Source: Actinomycetota bacterium
GTDB lineage: Bacteria > Actinomycetota > Thermoleophilia > Miltoncostaeales > Miltoncostaeaceae
DNA length: 64,000 bases
Direction: 5' to 3'
Assembly (NCBI GenBank): GCA_020636905.1
Contig: JACJWX010000001.1
Location: 1 to 64,000 of the forward strand
A program made the translations under genes and the position numbers. Positions 50,376-58,495 of the stretch are shown one piece after another. Position 1 is the first letter of the stretch, and each line of letters opens with the position of its first letter. The notes under the pieces were generated by a model. It was not told the origin of the DNA. It saw only the letters and a program-made list of their open reading frames with translations, and ran no database searches.

Positions 50376-51103
50376 GCGGCCTCCTCGTGGGTGATCAGTC
50401 GCAGGAAGGCCCTGCCCAGGTCCGCCTCGCCGGTCGAATCGCGGAGGCCGGTCGGCGTGGTGTCGGCCACCAGGTGCCCGTCCCGCATCAGCAGCAGGCG
50501 CTGGCACTCGTCGGCCTCGTCCATCACGTGGCTCGACACCATCAGCGTGACCCCGGACTCGGCCAGGCGGTGGAAGGTCGACCACAGCTCCACCCGCAGG
50601 ACGGGGTCCAGCCCCACCGTGGGTTCGTCGAGGACGAGCACGTCCGGTTTCCCCACGAGCGCGGCGGCGAGCGACACGCGGCTCCGCTGCCCGCCGGAGA
50701 GCCGGCCGACCACCCGGTTGCCGAAGTCGGCGAGTCCCACCACCTCGATCACCTCCTCGACCGCGTCGCGAGGGGAGCCGGCGATGCGCTGGAAGTAGCG
50801 GAGGTTCTCGCGGACGGTGAGGTCCTCGTAGACCGACGCGTCCTGGGTGACGTAGCCCACCCTGCCCCGGACCTCGGGCCGGCCCGCCGGCCCGCCAAGG
50901 ACGTTGATCTCACCGCCGGCGATGTGCTGCACCCCGACGATCGCCCGGATGAGCGTCGACTTCCCCGAACCGCTCGGGCCCAGGAGGCCCGTGACCGACC
51001 CGGCGGCCACCGAGAAGCTCAGGTCGGGGAGGACCGTGGTTCCTCCGCGCACGACCTTCAGGTGCGACGCCTCGATGACGGGTCCCTCGGTGCTCAGGGG
51101 CAT
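50372..51103 (-). CDS. ABC transporter ATP-binding protein
   Basis: A 243-residue nucleotide-binding subunit. Walker A GPSGSGKST, Q-loop YVTQDASVYED, signature RLSGGQRSRVSLA, Walker B VLVLDEPTVGLDP and the H-loop VSSHVMDEAD are all intact. It drives the ABC-2 permease encoded 4 nt overlapped downstream. AAGGA lies 6 nt before the ATG. Transcription starts from a TTGACA-N18-TAGCGT promoter covered by a TetR-type inverted repeat. Confidence 0.95.
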   Translation of the reverse strand: MPLSTEGPVIEASHLKVVRGGTTVLPDLSFSVAAGSVTGLLGPSGSGKSTLIRAIVGVQHIAGGEINVLGGPAGRPEVRGRVGYVTQDASVYEDLTVRENLRYFQRIAGSPRDAVEEVIEVVGLADFGNRVVGRLSGGQRSRVSLAAALVGKPDVLVLDEPTVGLDPVLRVELWSTFHRLAESGVTLMVSSHVMDEADECQRLLLMRDGHLVADTTPTGLRDSTGEADLGRAFLRLITHEEAA

Positions 51104-51116
51104 TGCGGATCCTTGG

Positions 51117-51153
51117 TAGTGTTCACTCGCATCACGCTAGTGAGTGTTTACTA
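51117..51153. promoter_or_regulatory. Inverted-repeat operator of the ABC-exporter TetR regulator
   Basis: TAGTGTTCACTC (51117-51128) and GAGTGTTTACTA (51142-51153) are inverted copies matching at 9 of 12 positions, 13 nt apart. They flank and overlap the ABC operon -10 box and the TetR -10 region, so one bound dimer pair could repress both. Confidence 0.65.
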
Positions 51154-51163
51154 TCATTGTCAA
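51134..51163 (-). promoter_or_regulatory. ABC exporter operon promoter
   Basis: On the minus strand TTGACA (51158-51163) and TAGCGT (51134-51139) are 18 nt apart. TTGACA is a perfect -35 consensus, implying strong transcription when the repressor is released. Confidence 0.65.
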
Positions 51164-51165
51164 GC

Positions 51166-51777
51166 ATGGGTGACACCACCAAACGTATCGCCGGACCCGA
51201 GCGTCGGCGCATGATCATCGACTCCGCCCGCGCGAGCTTCGCGGAGCTGGGGTATTTCGGGGCCTCCACCGCGGCGATCGCGGCGGGCGCGGGGTGTTCC
51301 GAGGCGGTGCTCTACCGGCACTTCGTCTCGAAAGCCGAGCTGCTGCTCGCCGTCATGCGGGAGATCGCGACGGGTGTCGTGGGCGACCTGGACGAACCGG
51401 ACGAACCGGACGCCGGGGCGGTCGACGCGGTCGATCTGCTCGTGCGTCGTGCCGGCGAGATCCACGGGACGCCGAAGGGGCGCGAGTCGATCCGCCTGGT
51501 GACGCTCGCCATCTCCGCCGCCGACGAACCCGGGGTGCGGGGCGCACTGCTGGAGGCCTTCGGCTTCATCCGGCGCACGCTGATCGGGCTCCTCGCGGCC
51601 GGGCAGGCGTCCGGGTCAGTCCGGCGCGACATGCCGGCCGAGGATCTGGCCTGGCTCTGGCACGGACTCCTCATGGCCGGAGGCATGCGCCTTTCGGTGG
51701 ATCCGGACGATCGGAAGGCCGGAGTGGCGTCGGCGGTCCGGGCCCTCGCCCAACTGACGCGCGGAGGCGAGTTCTAA
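51166..51777 (+). CDS. TetR/AcrR-family transcriptional regulator
   Basis: A 203-residue regulator. The helix-turn-helix (about 12-58) has RRRMIIDSARASFAELGYFGAS, then AAIAAGAGCSEAVLYRHFVSKAELLLAVM. The ligand-binding part is all-helical with no close family. It diverges from the ABC exporter and should repress it through the inverted repeat between them. TATCAT ends 8 nt before the ATG, with no ribosome site. The stop overlaps the convergent rarA end by 4 nt. Confidence 0.93.
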   Translation: MGDTTKRIAGPERRRMIIDSARASFAELGYFGASTAAIAAGAGCSEAVLYRHFVSKAELLLAVMREIATGVVGDLDEPDEPDAGAVDAVDLLVRRAGEIHGTPKGRESIRLVTLAISAADEPGVRGALLEAFGFIRRTLIGLLAAGQASGSVRRDMPAEDLAWLWHGLLMAGGMRLSVDPDDRKAGVASAVRALAQLTRGGEF

Positions 51778-53147
51778 CCGTCGCCCTGTTCGGGGGGACC
51801 CGCCGATTGGTGCGGCGCCTCGCCGCGCAGGGTCCTGAGCCGCTCGACCATGGTCCCCTCACGGCCACGGGTGGTGGGGTGGTAGAAGCGCACGCCGTCG
51901 AGTTGCTCGGGCAGGAGTGACTCGGCCCGCACCCCATGGGGCGTCGAATGGGGATTGACGTAGCCGCGGCCGTGTCCGAAATGCCGCGCGTTCGCGGCAC
52001 TGGCGTCGCGGAGCGCGAGCGGAGGACGCGCGGGGCCGTGCTGCTCGACGTGGGCGAGCGCCGCGTTGATCGCCCGGTACGCCGCATTCGACTTGGGAGC
52101 CAGCGCGACGTAGGTGGCGGCGTGAGCGAGGTTGATGCGGCACTCCGGCATCCCGATGAACTCCACCGCGTGGGCGGCCGCGCTCGCCACGAGGATCGCC
52201 GCCGGGTCGGCGTTGCCGACGTCCTCCGAGGCGGCGATGAGGATCCGCCGCGCGATGAACTTCGGGTCCTCGCCCCCGGCGAGCATGACGGCGAGGTAGT
52301 AGACGGCCGCGTCGGGGTCGCTGGCGCGCATGCTCTTGATGAACGCCGAGATGGTGTCGTAATGCTGGTCGCCGGCTCGGTCGTAGGGGATGGCCCGGCC
52401 GCCCGCGGCCGCCATGACCGTGTCCAGGTCGATGGTCTCACCGGTCGCGACCGCGCCCGCCGCGGCCTCGAGCAGGTTGAGCGCCGCGCGGGCGTCGCCG
52501 TGCGCACGGGTGACGACCGCGTCGCGAGCGTCGTCGGCGATGGTCACGCGTCCGGCCAGCCCTCGTTCGGCCGTCAGCGCGCGGTCCAGCAGCGTGGCGA
52601 TGTCGGCGTCGCCGATCGGCTCGGTGACCATCACCCGCATGCGCGAGACCAGCGCCGAGTTGACCTCGTAGTAGGGGTTCTCGGTGGTCGCCCCGATGAG
52701 CGTGACCAATCCGGCCTCCACCGCGGGGAGCAGCGCATCCTGCTGCGACTTGTTGAACCGGTGGATCTCGTCGATGAACAGCACCGTGCGGCCGCTCGAC
52801 ACCGCCCGGTCGCGGGCCCGCTGGAGTGCGGCGCGGACGTCCGACACGGACGCCTGCGTCGCCGAGAGCTCCTCGAAGACCGCGCGAGTGGCCCCGGCGA
52901 CCACCCGCGCCAGCGTGGTCTTCCCGCTCCCGGGCGGGCCGTACAGCACCATCGACGGCACGCGGTCCTCGGCGATCGCCCGGCGCAGGAATCCGTCCGG
53001 TCCCAGGAGGGCGGCCTGGCCCACCACCTCGTCGAGGGTGCGGGGACGCATCCTGGCCGGCAGCGGTCCGGTCTCCGCGAGCCGGTCGTTGACGGCCGCG
53101 TCGAAGAGGTCTTCTCCGCCGGGGTGCGGCGGACGCCGTGCGCTCAT
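51774..53147 (-). CDS. rarA: Replication-associated recombination protein A
   Basis: A 457-residue AAA+ ATPase (RarA/MgsA) that acts at stalled forks. Features: MRPRTLDEVVGQAALLGPDGF, Walker A GPPGSGKT (70-77), Walker B FIDEIHRFNKSQQDALLP, sensor I GATTENPYYEVNSALVSR, and the C-terminal tetramerisation part with AGDQHYDTISAFIKSMRASD and PHGVRAESLLPEQLDGVRFY. It is preceded by the MFS gene with an ATGA overlap, unusual company for a repair gene. Confidence 0.95.
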   Translation of the reverse strand: MSARRPPHPGGEDLFDAAVNDRLAETGPLPARMRPRTLDEVVGQAALLGPDGFLRRAIAEDRVPSMVLYGPPGSGKTTLARVVAGATRAVFEELSATQASVSDVRAALQRARDRAVSSGRTVLFIDEIHRFNKSQQDALLPAVEAGLVTLIGATTENPYYEVNSALVSRMRVMVTEPIGDADIATLLDRALTAERGLAGRVTIADDARDAVVTRAHGDARAALNLLEAAAGAVATGETIDLDTVMAAAGGRAIPYDRAGDQHYDTISAFIKSMRASDPDAAVYYLAVMLAGGEDPKFIARRILIAASEDVGNADPAAILVASAAAHAVEFIGMPECRINLAHAATYVALAPKSNAAYRAINAALAHVEQHGPARPPLALRDASAANARHFGHGRGYVNPHSTPHGVRAESLLPEQLDGVRFYHPTTRGREGTMVERLRTLRGEAPHQSAGPPEQGDG

Positions 53148-54331
53148 GCCGAGTGCCCCTCGACCCGGGGTGCGGGCAGCCAGATCGCCAGCGCTCCTCC
53201 GATGATGGGAAGCGCCGACAGCGTCATGAGCGCGGTTTCGCGACCGGCGGCGTCGGCGAGCGCGCCGAACAGGGCCAGCCCGGGCGGCGCCGACCCGATC
53301 GCGCCGAACCCGATCAGCAGGCCGGCCGCCAGGGCGAGCCGCGTGGGCAGGTATTCCTGGCCCATGGCGACGGTCACCGAGAAGGAAGACTGGAGCACCA
53401 ACCCGCTGAGGGTCAGGCACACGAGGGCGGGAGCCACGGGCAGCGTGGCCACACCGAAGATCAGCGGTGCCCCGACGGGCATCGTCCACATCAGCATCCG
53501 TTTGCCGCCGATGGCGTCGGCGGTGCGGGCGCCCCAGATCGTGCCCACGGCGCCGGCGAACGACAGGGCGAACACCGCCAGTCCCGCCTGCTGATCGCTC
53601 AGGCCGTGTTCGCTCACCAGCAGCAACGGCGCGAGCGTCAACAGCACGAACTGGCTCCAGGTCCGCATCGAGGTGATCACCACCAGGAGCGTGACCCCGG
53701 GAACGTGTGATTGTCCAGCCGTGGCGGCGTGGCGGGGATGGACGACCGGGGCGCTCACCAGTTCGCGGCGGCTGACGAGCCAGGCCGTGACGAGCACGCC
53801 CGGGACGATGAAGACCAGTGTGGCGCGCGTGCCCAGGAACGGGATCGCCGCGGCGGCGACCAGCGGCCCCGCGGCGAAGCCCGCGTTTCCGCCCACCATG
53901 AACCACGCGAGCCCCGTCGCGGGCCGGCCTCCGGAGAGCCGGTTGGCGACGCGGGCGGCCTCGGGGTGGTACGCGGCGATGCCGAGCCCCGACACCACGA
54001 TCATGGCGAGCAGAATCGCGTACCCGGACGCGGTCCCGCTCACCGCCATGGCCACCGAACCAAGCCCGACGCCGCCGTAGAGCAGCCATGGCGCGGCTCG
54101 TCGATCGGCGATGATGCCGAACACCGGCTGGATCGCCGAACTGGCGAGCAGCGAGGCACCGAGGATCATCGATGCGGCAAGGTCACTCAGGCGGTACTCA
54201 CGCACGAACAGCGGCAGCAGGGCCGGCAAGGCGCCCACCAGCATGTCGACCACGAAGTGACCGGCCGCGAGCGACAGCAGGCCCTCCCGATCGAACGTGG
54301 TTCCCGGCGCCGGGGCGGTGCGTGTGACCAC
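53144..54331 (-). CDS. MFS transporter, fosmidomycin-resistance-like
   Basis: A 395-residue major facilitator protein with 12 predicted helices. SLAAGHFVVDMLVGALPALLPLF at the start and GSVAMAVSGTASGYAILLAMIVVSGLGIAAYHPEAARVA resemble the Fsr (fosmidomycin resistance) subgroup, including the AYHPEAA motif. Substrate uncertain. The GTG start at 54331 lies inside the start of the divergent small gene, so one of the two starts may be off by a few codons. Coupled to rarA by ATGA. Confidence 0.9.
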   Translation of the reverse strand: MVTRTAPAPGTTFDREGLLSLAAGHFVVDMLVGALPALLPLFVREYRLSDLAASMILGASLLASSAIQPVFGIIADRRAAPWLLYGGVGLGSVAMAVSGTASGYAILLAMIVVSGLGIAAYHPEAARVANRLSGGRPATGLAWFMVGGNAGFAAGPLVAAAAIPFLGTRATLVFIVPGVLVTAWLVSRRELVSAPVVHPRHAATAGQSHVPGVTLLVVITSMRTWSQFVLLTLAPLLLVSEHGLSDQQAGLAVFALSFAGAVGTIWGARTADAIGGKRMLMWTMPVGAPLIFGVATLPVAPALVCLTLSGLVLQSSFSVTVAMGQEYLPTRLALAAGLLIGFGAIGSAPPGLALFGALADAAGRETALMTLSALPIIGGALAIWLPAPRVEGHSA

Positions 54332-54548
54332 CTACGACCGCCCGGTGACCGGCGCGGACGTCATCGGCGTCGTGCGGTTGATGGCGACGTCGGCAGAGAC
54401 CCGTGAACGGGTGCGTCGCGCGCTTCCCGATGACCTGGTGATTCCGGACATCGAGACGCTTCGAGAGCGTATGCCGGCTGAGACTGTGGGACTCACCCCT
54501 GGAGCCTACGCCAGCCTCTTCGGCCCCCTGTTCGGCGAGTTCGAGTAG
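54324..54548 (+). CDS. Small hypothetical protein
   Basis: A 74-residue protein with no recognised family. It has a helical N-terminal half (VIGVVRLMATSAETRERVRRAL) and a second part (DIETLRERMPAETVGLTPGAYASLFGPLFGEFE) with a closing aromatic motif. The codon usage looks like its neighbours. Its GTG start overlaps the divergent MFS start by 8 nt, which argues for caution. It converges with the next gene. Confidence 0.5.
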   Translation: MTTYDRPVTGADVIGVVRLMATSAETRERVRRALPDDLVIPDIETLRERMPAETVGLTPGAYASLFGPLFGEFE

Positions 54549-54586
54549 CCGCTGCCGGAGCCCCGTCCGCGTGATCCCGAGGCGGT

Positions 54587-55174
54587 TCAGGCGGTGTGGT
54601 CGTCGCGCCCCTTCGACTCGGTCGTCGTCGGTGTGTGGCCGAACACCGCGTCGACGCTCTCGCGGATGTCGTAGTGCTGCACCTCGTACCAGTCGCGGGT
54701 GCGCATCAGGTCGTACACCCGGGCGATCATCATTCCGGTCGCGATGGCGGCGAACGCGACCGAGACGTGGGTGCCCACCGAGGTGTCGGCGGCGCCGAAT
54801 CCGCCGGGGATCGCTTCTGCGGTTCCGTCCACCAGCGGCGAGAAGACGAACGCCCACACCAGGTAGAGGGCGACGGCCATGATGGCCCCGTGACGCCACC
54901 AGCGCAGTTTCAGGAAGCGATCGGTCCCGGCGTGCGCGAGCGCCAGGATGATTCCGAACACCAGGGTCGCCCAGAGGCCCATCCGCCGGATCTCGTCCTC
55001 GGGAGTGGCGAAGAACTGGCCGACGCCGTTGTTCACGTTCTGGAGGCTGTGGCCCTTCTTGAACGCCTCCTGGACGATCACCTCCCACGTGATCCCCCCG
55101 AGCACGCCCGCGGAGACGATCGCCAGCGCGTGGCGTGCGGCCTCGCGAAGGCGGCTGGACGAGACCTCAGCCAC
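54587..55174 (-). CDS. Four-helix membrane protein
   Basis: A 195-residue membrane protein with hydrophobic segments near 16-36, 66-84, 95-115 and 130-150. A polar loop (EAFKKGHSLQNVNNGVGQFF) lies between the first two, and a charged cytosolic tail (MRTRDWYEVQHYDIRESVDA) ends it. No family recognised. Its start overlaps the zinc-ribbon gene by 8 nt, so the two form an operon, transcribed divergently from the CysO cluster. Confidence 0.75.
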   Translation of the reverse strand: MAEVSSSRLREAARHALAIVSAGVLGGITWEVIVQEAFKKGHSLQNVNNGVGQFFATPEDEIRRMGLWATLVFGIILALAHAGTDRFLKLRWWRHGAIMAVALYLVWAFVFSPLVDGTAEAIPGGFGAADTSVGTHVSVAFAAIATGMMIARVYDLMRTRDWYEVQHYDIRESVDAVFGHTPTTTESKGRDDHTA

Positions 55175-55445
55175 CGGCCTCGTCGTCCTCGGCGTCGGCC
55201 ATCTCGGGGTTCGCCCGCAGCCAGGAGATCCTCAGGAACAGATCGCGGTCGGTCATGTTCTGCTCGATGTCGAAGACCTCGCCGCAGAGGGGGCAGAGCG
55301 TTCTGGGAGCGAACTCGGGGATGCCCTCGACGTCCTGCACGCCGGTCGGCATCAGCATGAGCTCGCCCCAGCAGTCGTCGGTCAGGCATCGGACCCGGGC
55401 GTCGATGTTCGCGAACTCGCGCTTGCTGATGATGGCCCGCGGCAT
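55167..55445 (-). CDS. Small zinc-ribbon protein
   Basis: A 92-residue protein. VRCLTDDCWGEL and RTLCPLCGEVFDI supply four cysteines for one zinc ion; the rest is acidic (NMTDRDLFLRISWLRANPEM). Family not recognised. TACCCT ends 6 nt before the ATG with no ribosome site, so it is probably leaderless. It shares a 90-nt divergent promoter region with the rhodanese/E1 gene of the cysteine cluster. Confidence 0.78.
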   Translation of the reverse strand: MPRAIISKREFANIDARVRCLTDDCWGELMLMPTGVQDVEGIPEFAPRTLCPLCGEVFDIEQNMTDRDLFLRISWLRANPEMADAEDDEAGG

Positions 55446-55534
55446 GGGGCAAGGGTACGCGCAAACCGGGAGCCGAGTAAAATCCCGAAATTGTCGTGGT
55501 ATTTTGCGGCGGTCCGACCCACACAGGAGCACAG

Positions 55535-56722
55535 ATGGCGCGCAGCTACCAGGAATTGCTGGCCGAAGCCCGCGAGGTGATCCCCGAGATCACGGTCGCG
55601 GAACTCGCCGAGTCGGTCTCGGCTGACCCCGGCACCCTGCACATCATCGACGTCCGCGAGCAGTCCGAATGGGACGAGGGGTACGTCCCGGGATCGGTTC
55701 ACGTGCCCCGCGGATTCCTCGAGAGCCGTATCGCCGGGGTCGTGGGCCCGGACGAACCGCTCGTGCTCGTCTGTGCCGGCGGCCACCGCTCGCTGCTGGC
55801 GGGCCAGACGCTGCGCAACATGGGCTTCTCGAACGTCTCGAGCCTGGTGGGCGGGTTCACCCGCTGGAAGCAGTCCGGGCAGGACGTTGCCGTGCCGCGC
55901 ACCCTCAGCGGCGACCAGCGGTCGCGCTACAGCCGCCACCTGCTGATCCCCGAGGTCGGCGAGGCGGGGCAGCTGAAGCTGCTCGACTCAAAGGTGCTGA
56001 TGATCGGGGCGGGCGGCCTCGGATCGCCCGCCGCCTACTACCTCGCCGCGGCGGGCGTCGGCACCATCGGCCTGGTCGACGACGACGTGGTCGACGCGAG
56101 CAATCTGCAGCGGCAGATCATCCACACGACCGACCGGGTCGGGATGCTCAAGGGCGAGTCCGCGAAGATCGCGATCGAGGCGCTCAATCCCGACGTCCAG
56201 GTGAACGTCCACGCCACCCGGGTCACCCGCGAGAACGTGCTCGAGTTGATTGCCGGCTACGACCTGATCGTGGATGGCGCCGACAACTTCCCCACGCGCT
56301 ACCTGCTCGCCGACGCGTCGCTCATGACCGGCACTCCGCTGGTCCACGCGAGCATCCTCCGCTTCGAAGGCCACGCCTCGGTGTTCATGCCGCACGACGG
56401 GCCCTGCTACCGGTGCCTGTTCCCGGAGCCTCCGCCGCCCGCGCTCGCGCCGTCGTGCGGCGAGGCCGGCGTGCTCGGCGTGCTCTGCGGTGTGATGGGC
56501 AACATCCAGGCCAACGAGGCGATCAAGGTGCTGCTCGGAATCGGCGACACCCTCGCCGGCCGGCTGCTCGTCTACGACGCGCTGGGGATGACCTTCACCG
56601 AACTCAAGGTACGGCGCGACCCGAACTGCCCGGCCTGCGGTCCCGACGCCACGCTCGAGTTCCGCGACTACGAGGCCTGGTGCGCCGGGCCGCACGCAAA
56701 TCCCGTGGGGGTGTCAACGTGA
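55535..56722 (+). CDS. Rhodanese-ThiF/MoeB-type E1 sulfurtransferase for the CysO carrier
   Basis: A 395-residue enzyme that should adenylate and then thiocarboxylate the downstream carrier protein. The N-terminal rhodanese domain (about 15-115) has active Cys80 in the loop CAGGHRS. The C-terminal E1 domain has GAGGLGS (158-164), LVDDDVVDASNLQRQIIH and the zinc pairs CYRC and CPAC. The order is reversed relative to MoeZ, where the rhodanese is C-terminal. AGGAG precedes the ATG, and TAAAAT (55478-55483) is a likely -10 box. Overlaps the carrier gene by GTGA. Confidence 0.93.
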   Translation: MARSYQELLAEAREVIPEITVAELAESVSADPGTLHIIDVREQSEWDEGYVPGSVHVPRGFLESRIAGVVGPDEPLVLVCAGGHRSLLAGQTLRNMGFSNVSSLVGGFTRWKQSGQDVAVPRTLSGDQRSRYSRHLLIPEVGEAGQLKLLDSKVLMIGAGGLGSPAAYYLAAAGVGTIGLVDDDVVDASNLQRQIIHTTDRVGMLKGESAKIAIEALNPDVQVNVHATRVTRENVLELIAGYDLIVDGADNFPTRYLLADASLMTGTPLVHASILRFEGHASVFMPHDGPCYRCLFPEPPPPALAPSCGEAGVLGVLCGVMGNIQANEAIKVLLGIGDTLAGRLLVYDALGMTFTELKVRRDPNCPACGPDATLEFRDYEAWCAGPHANPVGVST

Positions 56723-57015
56723 GCACGGTTCGAATTCCGCCGGTCCTGCGTCCCGCCGTGGGCGGCGCGCGCGAACTCTCGGTCGAAGGGGCCACCGTGG
56801 GCGAGGTGCTCGAATCGATCTACTCCGACCACCCAGAGGTGCGGGCCCAGCTCGTCACCGACGGAGGTGAGCTGCACCGGTTCGTCAACATCTACCTCAA
56901 CGACGAAGACGTGCGGATGCTCGACTGGCTCGACACCCCGGTGGAGGATCGCGACACCCTCCTGATCCTCCCGGCCATGGCCGGTGGCGCGAGCGCGTCC
57001 CCGGCACACCCGTAG
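56719..57015 (+). CDS. CysO-like sulfur carrier with C-terminal tail
   Basis: A 98-residue ubiquitin-fold ThiS/MoaD-family protein closely resembling CysO: RIPPVLRPAVGGARELSVEG, HRFVNIYLNDEDVR and the end LPAMAGG at 84-90. The thiocarboxylate forms on the last Gly of Gly-Gly, but here eight further residues (ASASPAHP) follow, so the carrier must be trimmed first. The adjacent Mec JAMM peptidase is the obvious candidate. GTGA overlap upstream; cysM follows after 14 nt. Confidence 0.93.
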   Translation: MSTVRIPPVLRPAVGGARELSVEGATVGEVLESIYSDHPEVRAQLVTDGGELHRFVNIYLNDEDVRMLDWLDTPVEDRDTLLILPAMAGGASASPAHP

Positions 57016-57029
57016 CGGGACGCGAGCCC

Positions 57030-57998
57030 ATGTCGGTCCAGACCGGACTCGCGCCGCCGGCGCAGGCCGTCAGCCCCGATCTGATCGCGACGATCGGGAA
57101 CACTCCGCTGGTCGAGCTGTCGAAGATCAGCCCGAACCCCGACGTGCGCATCCTCGCGAAGCTCGAGAGCCACAACCCGACCGGTTCGATCAAGGACCGC
57201 ACCGCGCTCTCGCTGATCACCGACGCCGAACGCCGAGGACTGATCAAGCCCGGCGACACCATCATGGAGCCGACCTCGGGCAATACCGGCATCGCGCTGG
57301 CGATGATCTGCCGGGTGCGCGGCTACCGGCTGGTGGCGGTCGTTCCCGACAACGTCACCAGCGAGCGGCTCGCGCTGCTGAACCTCTACGGCGCCGAGAT
57401 CGTCGCGTCCGACGGGGAGTTCGGCTCGAACGGGGCGGTCGGGGTGGCGCAGAAGCTCGCCGCGAAGGAAGGCATCTTCATGCCGTTCCAGTACGGCAAC
57501 CCGGCGAACCCGCAGGCGCACTACGAGGGCACCGCCGCCGAGATCGTCCGCGATTGCCCCGAGGTCGGCGTGTTCGTCGCGGGACTCGGCACGGGCGGCA
57601 CCCTGATGGGGTGTTCGCGGCGCCTGAAGGAGCACAACCCGGACGTCCAGGTCGTCGCCTGCGAACCCATGCTCGGCGACCCGGTGGCCGGACTGCGCAG
57701 TCTCGACGAGGGGTTCGTGCCGCCGATCCTCGACCTCCAGCGGCTCGATCGGAAGCTGATCGTCCAGAATCGCGACGCCCTGGTCATGACCCGGCGGCTC
57801 GCAACCGACGAGGGCATCTTCGCGGGCGTGTCGTCCGGGGCGGTCATCCACACCTGCGCCCGGATGGCGGCCCGTATGGACCGCGGCACGATCGTGGGCA
57901 TCGTGTGCGACGGCGGATGGAAGTACCTGTCCGCCGGGATCTACGACGGCGACCTCGACGTGGTCGAGGACACGCTCGACCACGGGGTCTTCTGGTGA
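57030..57998 (+). CDS. cysM: Cysteine synthase of the CysO-dependent type
   Basis: A 322-residue PLP enzyme that uses the thiocarboxylated carrier, most likely with O-phosphoserine, to make carrier-bound cysteine. PLP Lys55 is in GSIKDRTA, the substrate loop is TSGNTG (82-87) and the phosphate loop is GTGGT (187-191). The C-terminus reads GIVCDGGWKYLSAGIY. Its place between the carrier and Mec genes, with a GTGA overlap to Mec, supports the CysM rather than the sulfide-using CysK assignment. Confidence 0.94.
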   Translation: MSVQTGLAPPAQAVSPDLIATIGNTPLVELSKISPNPDVRILAKLESHNPTGSIKDRTALSLITDAERRGLIKPGDTIMEPTSGNTGIALAMICRVRGYRLVAVVPDNVTSERLALLNLYGAEIVASDGEFGSNGAVGVAQKLAAKEGIFMPFQYGNPANPQAHYEGTAAEIVRDCPEVGVFVAGLGTGGTLMGCSRRLKEHNPDVQVVACEPMLGDPVAGLRSLDEGFVPPILDLQRLDRKLIVQNRDALVMTRRLATDEGIFAGVSSGAVIHTCARMAARMDRGTIVGIVCDGGWKYLSAGIYDGDLDVVEDTLDHGVFW

Positions 57999-58414
57999 GC
58001 CTCAACATCCCCGCCCCGCTCGCCCGCGATCTGGTCGATCACGCGGAGCGCGACTTCCCCAACGAGTGCTGCGGGATGATCGGCGGACGCGACGGTGTGG
58101 CGGAGGTCGTGTATCGGGCGACGAACATCGAGGCGAGCCCGTTCATGTACGTCATCGATCCACGCGAGCAGCTCCGCATCATGGACGAGATCGACGACGC
58201 CGGGCTCGACCTGCTGGCCATCTACCACTCGCACACCAGGAGCGTGGCGTACCCCTCCCGGACCGACGTGGAGCTCGCGTTCTTCCCGCAGGTCCACTAC
58301 CTGATCATCTCGCTCGCCGAGCGCGAGACACCCGATCTGCGCGCCTTCCGGATCGCCCGCACGACTCCGCCCGAGGATGGGATCACCGAGGTGCCGGTCG
58401 TGGTGAACGACTGA
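57995..58414 (+). CDS. mec: Mec-type JAMM metallopeptidase
   Basis: A 139-residue JAMM/MPN+ zinc peptidase. Catalytic residues: Glu24 (NECCG), His78 and His80 (YHSH), Ser88 and Asp91, matching HxHx7SxxD. In the known pathway Mec releases cysteine from the CysO-Cys adduct. Here it may also remove the carrier's eight-residue tail, as QbsD does for QbsE in Pseudomonas. The GTG overlaps the cysM stop. Confidence 0.94.
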   Translation: MSLNIPAPLARDLVDHAERDFPNECCGMIGGRDGVAEVVYRATNIEASPFMYVIDPREQLRIMDEIDDAGLDLLAIYHSHTRSVAYPSRTDVELAFFPQVHYLIISLAERETPDLRAFRIARTTPPEDGITEVPVVVND

Positions 58415-58495
58415 CGCACCCCAACGCGTCCGCCCTCCAGCCTGTTCGGTGAACCGCCGATGGTGTGCGGGAAGCGTCTCTCTGGAGGGAAATCG

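Noticed and set aside
56991..57015. Frameshift creating the carrier tail
   Set aside because: The tail is in frame with normal codon use and is followed by a regular gap and cysM start; nothing in the sequence points to an indel.
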